Notes under the pieces: model-generated | Database searches by the model: none | What the model saw: only the letters and a program-made list of their open reading frames with translations | Told to the model about the DNA's origin: nothing | Part shown: piece after piece, positions 34,403-45,120 of the stretch | Layout of the letters: the number at the start of each line of letters is the position of its first letter | How positions within the stretch are numbered: the first letter of the stretch is position 1 | Made by a program: the position numbers and the translations under genes | NCBI GenBank assembly: GCA_963575645.1 | Contig: OY754464.1 | Span: forward strand, 7,130,001 to 7,194,000 | DNA length: 64,000 bases | Direction: 5' to 3' | Source: Xanthostigma xanthostigma | Taxonomy: Eukaryota; Arthropoda; Insecta; Raphidioptera; Raphidiidae

Positions 34403-35070
34403 AAAAATTGAACCGTTTTCGGAGAAAGTCATTAAAAGGCGTTTAGAGGTCAGCGCAAATTTAATGCAATGCCTACTTAAAAAGTTATAGTAATTAAATT
34501 GGCGCCGACCTCAAAACTTTATTATTTCACGCTTTTTTATGTTTTTTTTTCAAGTTTTTTGAAAAGTTTTTTATAATAGAAAAAACGCGTTTCTGTTGTT
34601 TTGTTTATATAATGGTTGTGAGAAAACTACGATTTTTTCCTAAAGTTATCAATATTTATGAATTATTACATTCTTCCTGCTTTTGTCGTAATAATGTTAT
34701 ACTTAGACCTTATCAGTCCTTTCTTCATATTTTATTTGTAACAATATAATATACTAGTTATTATAATAAATTATACTACTCGCCTAATTTGGTGTAATCT
34801 GATGCAAAATATGTTTCAATTATAAGAAAAGTCGACATAATAATATAATTAAAAGTATTAATATTATAAAATGTAAAGCGTCACACGATTTCTTACGTAC
34901 CATTGCGAAAAATTTATGATTATGTCTTTTAATTTGCATATTTACATTAAGTGCGTTTGATAGTCTATAATGTTAAATACGACAGAGCTGTATTATAGAA
35001 TCAGTGCCGGATTAGCCAGAAATAAGTATAATGATTGTTGTTTTGGATTAACAGTAAAATTATTTAAGTA
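34403..35070. other. AT-rich intron with repeat fragments
   Basis: AATTGGCGCCGACCTCAAAA near 34497 is shared with the inverted repeat at 52607-52722. AGTGCCGGATTAGCC near 35006 is a hAT terminus fragment. Confidence 0.5.
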
Positions 35071-35297
35071 CTAGCGATTCTGTCCGGCTTCGCCCGAATT
35101 TGTAGATTGCCACCGTTTTTTCGTCGACTTACGTTACAAAATTTGTCTCCACGAAAAGCGCTTTTATTTTAACGCGATAATATATAGCCATCCTGAAGGT
35201 CCATTCTAAATATTGGTGAAACCATTTTAAAAGGATGAGTAGTTTCGGAGATTACCTCCTACATCCAAACTTTACCTCTTTATAATATTGGTATAGA
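35071..35297 (-). mobile_element. Helitron family C, short complete copy
   Basis: 227 bp. The minus strand starts TCTATACCAATATTATAAAG and ends with the ...CGCTAG type terminus, inserted at A/T (35070, 35298). Contains GTCCGGCTTCGCCCG near the 3' end. Confidence 0.88.
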
Positions 35298-35310
35298 TGA
35301 ACCATTATAG

Positions 35311-35885
35311 ATATATATATTTAATAGATTGCGGATACACTAGCGCCTCCTGTACCTTTTAGAAGCCATTTTGTACGTGGAAAACGCCGTAAAAAGCGCG
35401 CGAGATTCAAAAATATTAATTGTTTTATAATTATTCATATTGAGAAAAACAACAAAACTCACAGTAAATAGTGATATTTCGCTCCAAAACCTATTTTTAT
35501 ACTGAAACGTTTCAAAAATTACAAAATTGAGCATAAATATAATGTAAAAGCTTAGAACATTTTACATTGTGAATTTGGCATCAAGGTTGACAAGCATTGA
35601 TGCCAATCTGACAATGTAAAATGTTCTAAGCTTTTATATTATATTTATGCTCAGTTATGTAATTTTTGAAACGTTTCAATATAAAAATAGGTTTTGGAGC
35701 GAAATATCACTGTTTACTGCGAGTGTTGTTGTTTTTCTCAATAAAATCATATTATAAAATAATTAGTATTTTTGAATCTCGCGCGCTTTTTACGGCGTTT
35801 TCCACGTACAAAATGGCTTCTAATTGGAACCATTCCGCATAATGCTCAAGGATAGGCATCCGCTATCTATTAATATATATATATC
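35311..35885. repeat. Giant palindrome, ~265-bp arms
   Basis: Left arm about 35311-35578 and right arm about 35605-35885 match closely. Both include GCGCGCGAGATTCAAAAATA or its inverse, and GAAACGTTTCA. The central hairpin has TTGGCATCAA / TTGATGCCAA. The palindrome ends ~340 bp before exon 1b. Confidence 0.88.
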
Positions 35886-35992
35886 ATGAGATGAACAAGG
35901 CAGATTGTACTTGTATTTTGAAACACTGTTTCATATTGCAGTTTCTTCATCTGTTTTTTGTTTTAATTTAATTCCTTTTAAGTATATGCCTT

Positions 35993-36010
35993 GACGTTTC
36001 ACTTCGTCAG
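35993..36010 (-). ncRNA. Minimal hammerhead-like motif upstream of exon 1b
   Basis: The minus strand reads CTGACGA, AGT, GAAACGTC, flanked by ATGCC/GGCAT that can form stem I. Stem II is essentially absent, so activity is doubtful. Confidence 0.35.
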
Positions 36011-36140
36011 TGGCATGAATGAAGATTTTATTGTGGGCACTAGTAAATTCTCTTCATAAATCTCGTTTTAGTGAATTAACTCAACAAGCGACGTCGTGGT
36101 TTAATGATTCATCCGATGCAAACATTGTTTTCAATGAGTA

Positions 36141-36227
36141 GTGATCAATCATCATTTCTGTCAGTGTTGTGACAGGTTGGTGCGTGACTGTGTGCGTGTT
36201 AGTGTTTTTTTTATGATGGGCGGCGTG
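36141..36227 (+). promoter_or_regulatory. Galphao: Putative initiator and leader of exon 1b
   Basis: TCAGTGTTGTGA at 36161 matches the insect initiator TCAGT. Start there would give a ~65-nt leader. In-frame ATGs lie at 36141, 36213 and 36216 with no stop before the exon 1b ATG at 36228. No TATA box is seen. Confidence 0.4.
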
Positions 36228-36345
36228 ATGGGATGCACAATGTCTGCTGAAGAAAGGGCAGCTATTGCCCGCACAAGGAAGATCGACCATGCTTTGAAAG
36301 AAGATGGAATCAAAGCTGCCAAAGACATCAAGCTGTTACTTTTAG
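36228..36345 (+). CDS. Galphao: G-protein alpha subunit Go class, alternative first coding exon 1b
   Basis: 39 codons plus one base: [20 protein letters not shown], then [19 protein letters not shown] and a split Gly, with donor G|GTAACG (GT at 36346). Length and phase equal exon 1a, and 32 of 40 residues are identical. Differences are at positions 5, 16-18, 20-22 and 29. Gly2 and Cys3, the usual lipid sites, are kept. The changed residues fall in the N-terminal helix that contacts G-beta-gamma and membrane. Synonymous sites differ widely and are AT-richer than in exon 1a, so the duplication is old. I start at 36228 because M-G-C is the conserved G-alpha start. ATG 36216, with A at -3 and G at +4, could add four residues (MGGV). 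Confidence 0.92.
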
Positions 36346-36401
36346 GTAACGAATTGCTTTTGTTTAAAAAAAAATGAAATGTCGGTATTATTTACTAAAT
36401 C

Positions 36402-36574
36402 ATTGATTAACGTCTGAATAGAACTCTTCAAATAAATAAAATTGTCGACCAATTTTTTTCAGACTATATACCTATATTGACACAAATAAAATAATTAAAA
36501 AAACAATAATATAATTTTATTTCTGTCAATATATAATCTGAAAAAAATTGGTCGACAATTTTATTTATTTGAAT
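36402..36574. mobile_element. Penelope-type foldback, core deleted
   Basis: Arms TTAACGTCTGAATAGAACTC...AAATTGTCGACCAATTTTT and the inverted right copy match 3882-4134. The hammerhead-like centre is replaced by AT-rich sequence. It begins ~57 bp downstream of exon 1b. Confidence 0.75.
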
Positions 36575-36898
36575 AAATCGAAATCTTCGCAATTAAGAAT
36601 TTCTAAAAAGCACAACCCAGTTTCTGTATTTCTGAAGTATTGCGAGGTATGAAAATCATTTTAGAAAAATACAAACATTACGGTTTGGGGCTTGGCAAGT
36701 TACGAGACAGAACTCCTTAGATTATTAACAAACTTATTTCTCCATGTAAAAAGCAGAGTTTTAAATCGGTACTGCTCGAAAAAAAAATTGATTGTTTGAA
36801 ACGATATTTTCCTTAAACTGTATACACATTTATTTAGCATCGTTTTTGTACAGTTTCCACTTCGAAACTACTTTTTTCTACGTATTTTGATCAAAATT

Positions 36899-37337
36899 AC
36901 CAAGCGAGGTGGCGTAGCGGTGAGAGCACTAGACTGACTCGCATTCGGGAGGTACCGAGTTCGAATCCCGGCGGGGGGAGATGTGACTAGGACTTTTTCC
37001 TACTGCCTCTCGCCGAGAAAGGGCAATTCCTGTACCGGCCATCTTGTTGAGGTTTTCCATGGTTTCCCTCAATAATTCCAGATAAATATCGAGATGGTTC
37101 CTTATTCAAGGCAATGGTCGATTGCCTGTCAAACTCCTGTCACTGCTCAAAATTTGCCTACCTTATTCTAATTTTCTAAAAATTCCTTCATTCGCCCATT
37201 GCTATTAATTAAGTTGAAGATTGAAAATTGTAGAAAATAACGGGAAGTGTGGTAAAAAAATAGTAATGGTGCGAATGGCGTCTGTATAAATTCGAGAAAC
37301 GGACGTTAAACGCATTATTATTATTATGATTATTATT
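36899..37337 (+). mobile_element. tRNA-derived SINE with 15-bp TSD
   Basis: 439 bp flanked by perfect 15-bp repeats ATTTTGATCAAAATT (36884-36898, 37338-37352). The tRNA-like head has box A TGGCGTAGCGGTGAGAG and box B GAGTTCGAATCCC. The body contains TTGAGGTTTTCCATGGTTTC. The 3' end is an (ATT)n tail. Confidence 0.93.
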
Positions 37338-37671
37338 ATTTTGATCAAAATTTAGCTTGAAAAGCAATCTTTTTCTCCGTGAGTACAGTCTAATTGTCTA
37401 GATGACAGGGAGTTTAAATACGACATTAGACTACTCCTGATGAATGGAAACTGTAATTATACGATTGCACAGCCTAAGGTCATTGTCAAGTAAATTTTTT
37501 TGACAATGTTTTGTGCAATGAAGCATAAAAGTGTAAACACCAGCAGTCTCGAGTAGGGGAACGTAGTGTCATCACTTGATACATTTTTGAATTTAACAAT
37601 TGCTAGAACAAAATTATACCTTTGGTAACCTGACTTACAAACAACACAACGAATTTGAAAACATCAAGAAA
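37338..37671. other. Intron, no gene
   Basis: Nothing recognised beyond the SINE flank. Confidence 0.4.
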
Positions 37672-38095
37672 AAAATTGGTTGTCTGTAAAGTCGGTTTAC
37701 GGACGATAGTTTTACGTGATAACGTATTCCGCTCGAACATCATATTTAATAACACATAACCTAAATTTTAGTAGCTGTCAAACTATATTTTTACCGACTA
37801 ATAATTTGATCAACCAAAGCAAAATACATATTTTTAAACAATTATAAAAGACATTTAAAAGAATGTATATATATTATATATTTGTTAACAAACCGTATAA
37901 TTTATCTGGCCATCTGTCAGATGTAGCTTTCGCTGGAACAGCCGAAAAAAATGTTGAACTCACACTACTCTCTGACGTCACGCGAGAAGAGAGAGACTAT
38001 CGCTTATATCGCGCTCTCGCTTGCGGAACGTTACTCTTTTTCGTGCGTGCAGCCGGTGTTTCATCAATTTATAAGACGTTATCACGTCAAAAAGA
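37672..38095. repeat. Repeat X, most complete copy
   Basis: Starts AAAATTGGTTGTCTGTAAAG then CGGTTTACGGACG, ends GACGTTATCACGTCAAAAAG. Subterminal TTTACGTGATAACGT / ACGTTATCACGTCAAA is inverted. Copies are at about 23190-23850 and 26784-27045, with a fragment near 46190. Confidence 0.75.
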
Positions 38096-38329
38096 TTAAA
38101 CAAAAACTATAGAGTGTAGGTTCCTATTTTTCTCAAGACACTTGAAATATTGAAATAGAACATCTCCTGTCAGTGAACAATGATATTTTGTTTATTTTTT
38201 AACAAACTGCGAATATAATTTTTATGTAAACAATATCTTAAATTTACATTCTATATTAGAGGAATGTTGCATGGTTTCGTTCAACAGCGTAACGAGAAAC
38301 TAAACTTGCTGGAAGTGTGGGGGAGACAA

Positions 38330-38481
38330 TGAACCGCTGACGGGGAACCGATCGTGATTGGTTGGCGGGTAGCGCGTTGAGAGGGAAACTCGATTGACAC
38401 GCCTCTTTGTTTTCCCGTAGTATAAATAGAAACAATGCCCACGGGGAAGGGCTGAACACTTCAAACTAAAAATCATCATCC
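38330..38481 (+). promoter_or_regulatory. TATA-box promoter-like segment
   Basis: GTAGTATAAATAGAAAC has a consensus TATA box at 38421-38428 next to a GC-richer upstream part (GGTTGGCGGGTAGCGCG). A start near 38451 is possible. A hAT MITE is inserted just downstream at 38490. It could be an old transposon or gene promoter; the product is unknown. Confidence 0.35.
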
Positions 38482-38489
38482 GTTCTATG

Positions 38490-39411
38490 CAGTGGCGGAT
38501 CCAGGATTACGGCAAGGGGGGGGGGGGGGGTCTTGAAAAATTTTTACTCCTTTTGCGAAAAATGTTTTTCCAACTGATATGCAGTTTTTTGAGATCATTT
38601 TGTATATACAGTGTGATCACTTAAGTGTGCAACATATGGGAAAATTTTTAATTAAATGCACAACCAAAATACTGCAAATATTGCCAAAAGTTGGCGCATG
38701 TCCGATAATCATTTTAGGTGCTCTTAGAATTGTTGAAACTCAAACAGCATACAGGGTATTTAATATCGTTGCAACAAACATAAAGTTTAGTGTGTTTAAG
38801 GTACCTAAGTATAAAAAAAATTTTTGAAAAAAATTATAATTTTGGTTTTTCAAAAAAAAAAATTTTTCTTAGAAGGCCATGTTTTGGTATTTGGGCATAA
38901 CTTTTAATTCTAAACAACTTTTTCTTGTAACATTTTGCTGATTTTTTTGAAATAAGGTCACTTTACTCTTGTACAATTTTTATATTTTTTGACCCACCAG
39001 CTGTATGCTGTTTGAGTTTCACCTAAAATGATTATCGGACATGCACCGACTTTTGGCAATATTTGTATTTTGGTTGTGCATTTAATTAAAAATTTTCCCA
39101 TATGTTGCACATTTAAGTGACCACACTGTATATAAATTATTCCATAGTGTATTATGTACATGCGAAGTTCAAGTCAATTCTACCAACACACTCGTTTATA
39201 TGAAATACAATAAAATTAATTCTATCTTTACAATAAGAGCAACATGTTCAATAAAATAAAAAAAATTGAAGTGAACCAAAGCTATATTGATTTTGATGTA
39301 TTCTGCAATTTCCGAGGCTTTTTGAAAAAAGTTTGGAGAATTTCGTCCTCAGATCAATTTGATGGTGAAGGGGGGGGGGTGTGAACCCCCCCCCCCGTGG
39401 ATCCGCCACTG
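38490..39411. mobile_element. hAT MITE, CAGTGGCGGATCC family, copy 2, with a nested MITE
   Basis: 922 bp with perfect 8-bp TSDs GTTCTATG (38482-38489, 39412-39419). Terminal repeats CAGTGGCGGATCCA / TGGATCCGCCACTG. A Tc1/mariner-type element at 38609-39128 is inserted within it. Confidence 0.93.
38609..39128. mobile_element. Tc1/mariner-type MITE nested in the hAT MITE
   Basis: 520 bp flanked by TA. Terminal repeats CAGTGTGATCACTTAAGTGT / inverted copy extend over 130 bp. The two frames on opposite strands here are translations of the arms. Confidence 0.9.
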
Positions 39412-40043
39412 GTTCTATGTCGCACTTATTCTACTCGGACTTTTTCAAATTACAAACAGATAATTTGCAATTTTATTTTTATATATATTGTCGGGTTTCA
39501 TCATGATCTATCCCACCAAAAACATAAATGTGAAAAAAATGCCAAGTTCGATATAAAGAATAAGTGGGTTTGCCGGCTTTGGCGAACAAAAGAAGTGAGA
39601 TCTAATAAGGTACCAAATTTACATATATACGAGTTATTTATTTACAGTATAAAACATAAAAAGTTGCCAAGATTTTCTAAATCAAATATTTACCTGTCAA
39701 AAACCCCTTTTAGGACAGTTCGGCGCATTTCTCACCAGAGGTCTCGCCATTCCTTTGGGTTCCGAATTGACATCCTGACGTGTTTCCCCTACACATTTGA
39801 TAATAATGGGAAAACTACGTCACTTGTTAAATTATTATACAAACATGTCATATTACAGCCGACGTATGTGTGTCGCTATTTTAGGTACAATTCCATATGG
39901 TACTTCGGCCTTGTGTGTATTGTAGGTACTATAATAATATACCAATAACTATTTATTGCTATAATCAGTACCTAGGCCCACCTATGTGTTTGATTGGTAG
40001 AGATTATTGTTAAAACTATATATTATTACTAGCTGATGCCCAT
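39412..40043 (+). other. Unrecognised 183-codon open frame and flank
   Basis: A frame open from 39397 to 39948 starts inside the hAT MITE and reads outward. I see no known domain, no repeat and no signal peptide. The length is unusual in AT-rich DNA, but the start lies in a transposon end, so I do not call a gene. Confidence 0.3.
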
Positions 40044-40915
40044 CATTGGCGTAGCAACAGGGAGGGGCAGGTGCCCTCCCCTAGAATCTTACAAATCTAT
40101 ACAAAAATCTACACATTATTTTCTTTGGCGTGAAATTTCTCCAGAAAGTCGTGTTGATCGATTTCATTTCTATTATAACCCACAAGTGGGGAATGGTACT
40201 AGTTTAGGTCAAAAATCACTTTTCATAAATTTTACAATATTTTTCCGTTTTGAGGTCCCCCGAATCAAAAAACATATTTTTGGAAAAACTGTGCGTTTGT
40301 TAGTCTGTTTGTCTGTGAACATGATACAGGTCAAACAGATGAGCGGATTGAAACCAAATTTTGGGAGGATGTTTGGTATGCAAATATGAAGAGCTCTATT
40401 GTTTTTGGGGAAAATCTGCGTTTGCGCAGAAAAGATATGCTAAAACGGTGTTTTTTATATAATAATGGTATACTTTTCATAACGGCTTATTATTCTATTT
40501 ATTTTTTCAAAAAAGTTTTGTTAAAAAAATTTTTCTCTAAACTTTATAGTTTCGGAAATATTTTGAAAATAAAAAAAAAATCAGCCGCTCTTTTGTTTTA
40601 TGGATCTGTCAGAAATAAACTAGTTAGGCTTGTTTTGATTAATTTTTATATGACGTGGAACATATGTAGGTAACCATGGCAACGAATAGAAAACATCATA
40701 TTGAATACTAGCCATTACCCGCGTCACCTCACGCAATATCAGAAATTTTATTTTCTTTATTATAACCTATCAAATGTCAACATCGTGGAATGGTCCCGTC
40801 GCCCAACTGGCTGGAATTTTTAAATTATGTTTAGTAAGTGGCAGATGCGGTAATGTTAGGTATAGTGTTGAAAATTTGCCTCCCCCTCTAGGATAAAATC
40901 GTTGGTACGCCTATG
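40044..40915. mobile_element. hAT-like element, CATTGGCGTAGCAAC termini
   Basis: 872 bp. Ends CATTGGCGTAGCAAC / GTTGGTACGCCTATG are imperfect inverted repeats. Flanks ATGCCCAT and ATGCCCGT match at 7 of 8. The interior holds copy B (40130-40835) of the repeat at 15530-16250. Confidence 0.75.
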
Positions 40916-41496
40916 ATGCCCGTCCGCTTCGCTGGACGTAGCATAATTAAATAAATTATCACACTTATGGCCATATTCACCGAATGTAAGTAGTCATTTA
41001 TTCGGTTCATTTGTTTTATTCCTCCGAATAAATAGCGATAATTCAATTCTCTAATCGTAATTATGTTTACTGCAGGTATAAATCTATTCTGTCCAAATTT
41101 GAGATTAAAGCTAAGCAACAGTTTCTGGAGCTTTTTTGGACAAAAGCTATAGTTGTTAATTCAAATCTATGCTCTTTCGCAGGGCCACAGAAAATTATTT
41201 TAGAATAATAAATTTAAACATTCTAGCTTTGAGGTCAGAAGAGTAGTTTCTCTTTGAGAAGAACAGAACATCAGACTGTTGAAGGTCAAACAGTTGACTC
41301 GCGCTCCGCCACATGCGGTGGTTAGATCGGGGCGTCTCACATTACACCCTTGCGTACATATACTGGGTGTTCGATTTTCGTAAACGACAGCTAACCTCAT
41401 CGCAAATGGCGGGTTCGAGGAAAAGAGTTTAAAAAACAAAATGTTTCAAACGGTGTATTTTTTATGTAGATATTTAAGAACCCGTTTAAAACAGGG
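40916..41496. other. Intron with a shared repeat
   Basis: 40970-41100 (GTGGCCATATTCACC to GTTTACTGCAGGTATAAATC) recurs at 45489-45620. The rest is unrecognised. Confidence 0.5.
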
Positions 41497-41830
41497 CCGG
41501 TAGGCTGGGTACTAAGCTGGAAATAACGTCACTGAGGGCTCGCCTGCCAGCTCTAAAGATTTTAAAATTAGAACAGGAGCTATTTTCCTTGCTAGGTTTC
41601 GCTGCTAGGTATAAGCAAGAAGCAATCAGAAAACAATATCTTGTCCACAAACCAACATGGCGTCATTCTGCTCAGAGTCAGACAACATACACGTTTTGCT
41701 CTGTATTTATATTTGAACTGTCACTGCGCGCACCAGATTTGTTTACAAAACTAGCTTGAAAAGACGTCTCGTGTGAAGTGAGCACATAACAGCAATCAAG
41801 AAAACTAGTAGGCAAATCTAGCAGCGGCCT
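41497..41830. mobile_element. Harbinger-type MITE family H, truncated copy 3
   Basis: Starts inside the family at GGCCGGTAGGCTGGGTAC and ends AGCAGCGGCCT, directly against the Harbinger element at 41832. The CRE site here is mutated to TAACGTCA. Confidence 0.8.
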
Positions 41831-41831
41831 T

Positions 41832-42342
41832 GGGCCTCATGTTAACGACAACGGATAACGGCCCGATTTTTGTGACGGGCGACGGGCCGACGCGCAGTGT
41901 TTAATAGGTTAGTATATAGGTGCTTGTTAACGCGACGGGCATGCAACGTTGCAACAAAACTCAGCGGATACACGCACGTCGCCCCCTCGGCGCGACAGCG
42001 GTCGGTCCGATGCAGTGGACCACGTTCTTTCATAGAAGCCTGTTGACGACGACGGATGTGCGGGCACGTTTTTATACTTTATACCTACCTACCTTGTGCT
42101 GCTCAATTATGGAGAAAAGGGATATTGATATGGATTTATTAATTAGCCTTGTTCATAATAGGCCAGTGTTATGAGACAAGACTTTAGAAAATTACAAAAA
42201 TAAACAAGCAAATTTTGCACTTTTCTGTACTTGCACTTCTTACAACGGACGCGCTCACGTTATATTAGCGGATCGTGTACAAAGGTAACCGTTTCGCGTC
42301 GGCCCGTTACCCGTTGACTAAAACGCTCGTTAACAAGAGCCC
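41832..42342. mobile_element. PIF/Harbinger-like element with a broken MADF frame
   Basis: Ends GGGCCTCATGTTAACGAC / GCTCGTTAACAAGAGCCC are imperfect inverted repeats. A TTA follows the right end. The left flank merges with MITE H, so the TSD is not complete. Confidence 0.65.
42109..42240 (+). pseudogene. MADF-domain fragment with a Trp-to-stop change
   Basis: Reads MEKRDIDMDLLISLVHNRPV, L, stop, then DKTLENYKNKQ. MADF domains have Trp-Asp at this place (LIxLVxxxPxLWDxxxxxYKxK), so the TGA at 42171-42173 most simply replaces TGG. After the break the same frame continues the domain only for a short way. This would be the DNA-binding partner protein of the Harbinger element at 41832-42342. Both the stop and the missing transposase make it inactive. 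Confidence 0.75.
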
Positions 42343-42345
42343 TTA

Positions 42346-42693
42346 AAGCGCGGGTCACACTAGGCTGGCTGCCAGCCGCGAGTTGTGGAAGCCGCTACTG
42401 TCAGTCATCAATCAGCTTGGTGTGAGCATAAAATTCGCCGCTGGCGAGTATTTATCAGCGGCTCGTGAAATTGGACATGTTCTATTTTGGTAGCCAGGCA
42501 GCGGCGACTAGCAGGTCACGTGACTCACTCGCACCCGCTACCACCAGCGAGCAGCGCAGTCTGACCTAAGCAGTGCATCATAGGCGAGTAAACCATCATG
42601 TACCACGTGGTTTTTGTTCGATGATGTAGTGACCGGATTGGCAGCTACTACTCGCGGTAGACTAGCGAGTAGCAGCCGTAGTGTGACCGGGCT
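42346..42693. mobile_element. GC-rich Harbinger-like MITE
   Basis: Left AAGCGCGGGTCACACTAGGC is partly inverted at the right as GTAGTGTGACCGGGCT. The interior is GC-rich with many AGCAGC/GCTGCT-like words. Boundaries are approximate. Confidence 0.5.
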
Positions 42694-43687
42694 GCCCGCC
42701 GCTGCTTGCTGGTGCTACTATCCGCCGCTGATCAGCAGCAACTCGAGCAAGGGTTACCCTGTAAATATAAAGCTCCATTACTCATTTTAGATGTCTCCTT
42801 AACGACCTTGAGCTTTAATCTGCTTTTGTTGTACATCGGGTATAATATATTGCGATGCTGTAAGACTGTCTCGGAACTCTTAAGTTATTCTGTGTACATG
42901 TGTAAGTATACGAATATACACCCTTTCGACATGTGGGTGTAGTGGTGGATACAGAAGAAGACTGTAACGTATATAGTTCGCATCTCGGTAGCCACGTCAT
43001 AACACCAGAGTAATGGAGATCTCTATTTTACCGACAGAGTCGCATTTTGGAGGCGAAACATTTTTTTCTAAAGGGAGTTTCCCTAATAGACCAGTGAAGT
43101 TAGCTTTTGACAAGGACAAAATTAATAACAGAAAAGGAATGATGAGGAAAGGAAGAAACTGCCGTCAGAAATACAGAAACCAAAAATTCAAATGCGTAAA
43201 AAGTCGGAGGGCTGTGGGGGGTGCGTTTTAGGGGTCAAACGCGGTTTTTCGTTATTTCCGGCGAAAGTTGACCTCCAATCGAAAAATGTTGTATAGCAAT
43301 GTTGTAGGTATTAAAAGGATCTACAACTTTTATGAATATAATTTTTTCACATAACCTTAAAGATTCAGAGAAATATCGAAAAAACCGTGTTTTTTGTTTT
43401 TAATTTTTTTCTCCTGCAAAAATGACTTTTTTTCATGAAATTTTTTTTCCACTTGATTTTGGTCTATAATATATCAAAATGGTCAGAATACAGTGTAATT
43501 GAGTTACAGTAGAACCTCTGTAAGTCGAACTTCAAGGGAGACGCCAAAAAATTCGAGCTATATAGTTTTCGACTAAGGCGGATTTTGAAAGGAAATATTC
43601 GACTTGTAAAGAGTCATCTAACTAATTTTGACTTGCTATCGAATGTATCGATTATCATATCTCGATTTATTCCCATCGTTACAATAA
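42694..43687. other. Intron, no gene recognised
   Basis: Several short frames, none with a recognisable domain. Confidence 0.4.
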
Positions 43688-43886
43688 GGCTCGATTCACA
43701 CTATAGTGCCGGTTACGGTTTGCTCTCAGTCCAGTCTCGGTTCGGTAAACGATTCTTAAACAAGAAACAATGAGCGTATTCATACTATCAGCACCGCTCA
43801 AGTTCGGATCCAATCACGCTCCGGCACCGATCCGTTTAGAAGAATATTTTGCTGGACTTTGCCTGACTTATGAATAGGTTTTTGTT

Positions 43887-44081
43887 TCAAATGCAGTATT
43901 CGTCTATTAAATGACGGTACAGGGTGTAGTATTCGCCTTCCGTTTTCCTCGCTAATAAGCTTGGATGCACCCACATTCTTCTCTTCGTTGTCTTGCGTTT
44001 CACTCTTTTCTTATTTGCCGTATCTTCATCAAGAAGAATAGCTATAACAGCTAATTCTTCAATTGAAAAATCGAACGACAT
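43887..44081 (-). pseudogene. Harbinger transposase N-terminal fragment
   Basis: 64 residues: MSFDFSIEELAVIAILLDED, then a basic stretch KKRVKRKTTKRR, then MWVHPSLLARKTEGEYYTLY and RHLIDEYCI. The RxMWVHP...GEYxTLYxxL pattern is that of HARBI1-type transposases, aligned with KRQCWIDPYI in the 4393 fragment. The frame ends before the DDE core. It lies in the TAA-flanked element at 43688-44692 and has lost its catalytic part. Confidence 0.87.
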
Positions 44082-44286
44082 TGTCAGACAACTAGAAAAA
44101 TTGTACTTATGAAATAAAGTAAAATTGTATATTGCAAACGAAATACATCAGACTTCTTGCAAATCGTGATTGAACCGTGATCGAACCCAGTGGATATACA
44201 GTAAGATTTTACCGAACCGAGACTGAACCGAGAGCGAACCGTGACCGATACTTTCACTTGCCAGATCATTCTTTGACTACCTTTGA

Positions 44287-44428
44287 AAAAGGTGTGCTCT
44301 ACAACTGTATCAAACTTTACAAGTATCTGTCAGTTGAAATCAAATCTTTGCCATTGCAAACCATGAAAAGAAAGTTAAAGAATGATTTGGTAAGCAGAGA
44401 ATTTTATAGCATTAATGAATTTTTTTAA
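44287..44428 (+). pseudogene. LINE reverse transcriptase extreme C-terminus
   Basis: The last ~47 codons of an open frame read KGVLYNCIKLYKYLSVEIKS, then LPLQTMKRKLKNDLVSREFY and SINEFF. This is the pattern ending many Jockey/CR1-group LINE proteins (IKxYNxLPxxIKxLPLxxFKxxLKxxLxxxxFYSxxEFL). A 3' UTR and an ATT-rich tail follow to about 44500. It is a 5'-truncated insertion within the Harbinger element. Confidence 0.75.
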
Positions 44429-44559
44429 TATGTAATTTCTAAGTTTTTTATGGACATGCCATATACTCTTTTGTCAATGTGGTAAAATAATAATTATTAT
44501 TATTATTTGAATTTGACTCTATTCAATAAATAGAGTAACTGTGATCCATTGAAGTTAAT

Positions 44560-44659
44560 GATAGAGTTTTGGAAAGAATTCCGTGGCATAAGGATCGAAA
44601 ATGAAGCATTGCTTCATTTTCGATCCTTATGCCACGGAATTCTTTCCAAAACTCCTATC
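44560..44659. repeat. Near-zero-loop hairpin, 49/50-nt arms
   Basis: Arms 44560-44608 and 44610-44659 are exact except for one extra base, with a single-nt loop at 44609. Confidence 0.93.
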
Positions 44660-44692
44660 AATAATTATTATTATTATAGTGTGAATCGGGCC

Positions 44693-45120
44693 TAAATATT
44701 ACACCGTTCACGTCTTGATGCTCATTTTTGATTACAGACGCTCCACAGATGATGTCATCAGGGTCTTTTGTAAATGACGTTCACATACGATCTCTCTAAT
44801 CCACCCCTGATCATAAACATTCGCGAATCTCCTATCGCTATACGCATTGCGGTTTGGATAGCATGTATTATTTTTTATGCAACAGCAGATGTCGCGTAGT
44901 GTTTTTCTTTTACAATTGTTACATATTTGTTTTTATCGCAGTAATCAAATCCAACATCGTAAACTGGAAATGGAAACGTTTTTTTTTTATTTTTATTTTC
45001 TGAATGAGACACTCTTCTCACGCTACAATATTGTCGATAATTTATGCAAACGTTTTTGTTTATTTTTTTGTTTTTTTTTGCGATTTTTTTGTGGAGAATC
45101 AGACGGTTTTATGTCTAGAC
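44693..45120. other. Intron, no gene recognised
   Basis: T-rich tracts at 44970-45090. Nothing else. Confidence 0.4.

Larger units (their letters stand above)
43688..44692. mobile_element. PIF/Harbinger element with a nested LINE end and hairpin
   Basis: 1005 bp with ends GGCTCGATTCACACTATA / TATAGTGTGAATCGGGCC and TAA TSDs (43685-43687, 44693-44695). Contains a transposase N-terminal fragment (-), a LINE C-terminal fragment (+) and a near-zero-loop hairpin. Confidence 0.9.

Noticed and set aside
37437-37470. CTGATGAATGGAAAC as another hammerhead core
   Set aside because: No stem II can form and no palindromic stem III or foldback surrounds it.
39397-39948. 183-codon open frame as a host gene
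   Set aside because: It starts inside the end of a hAT MITE and shows no domain, signal or conserved pattern. Described as flank only.
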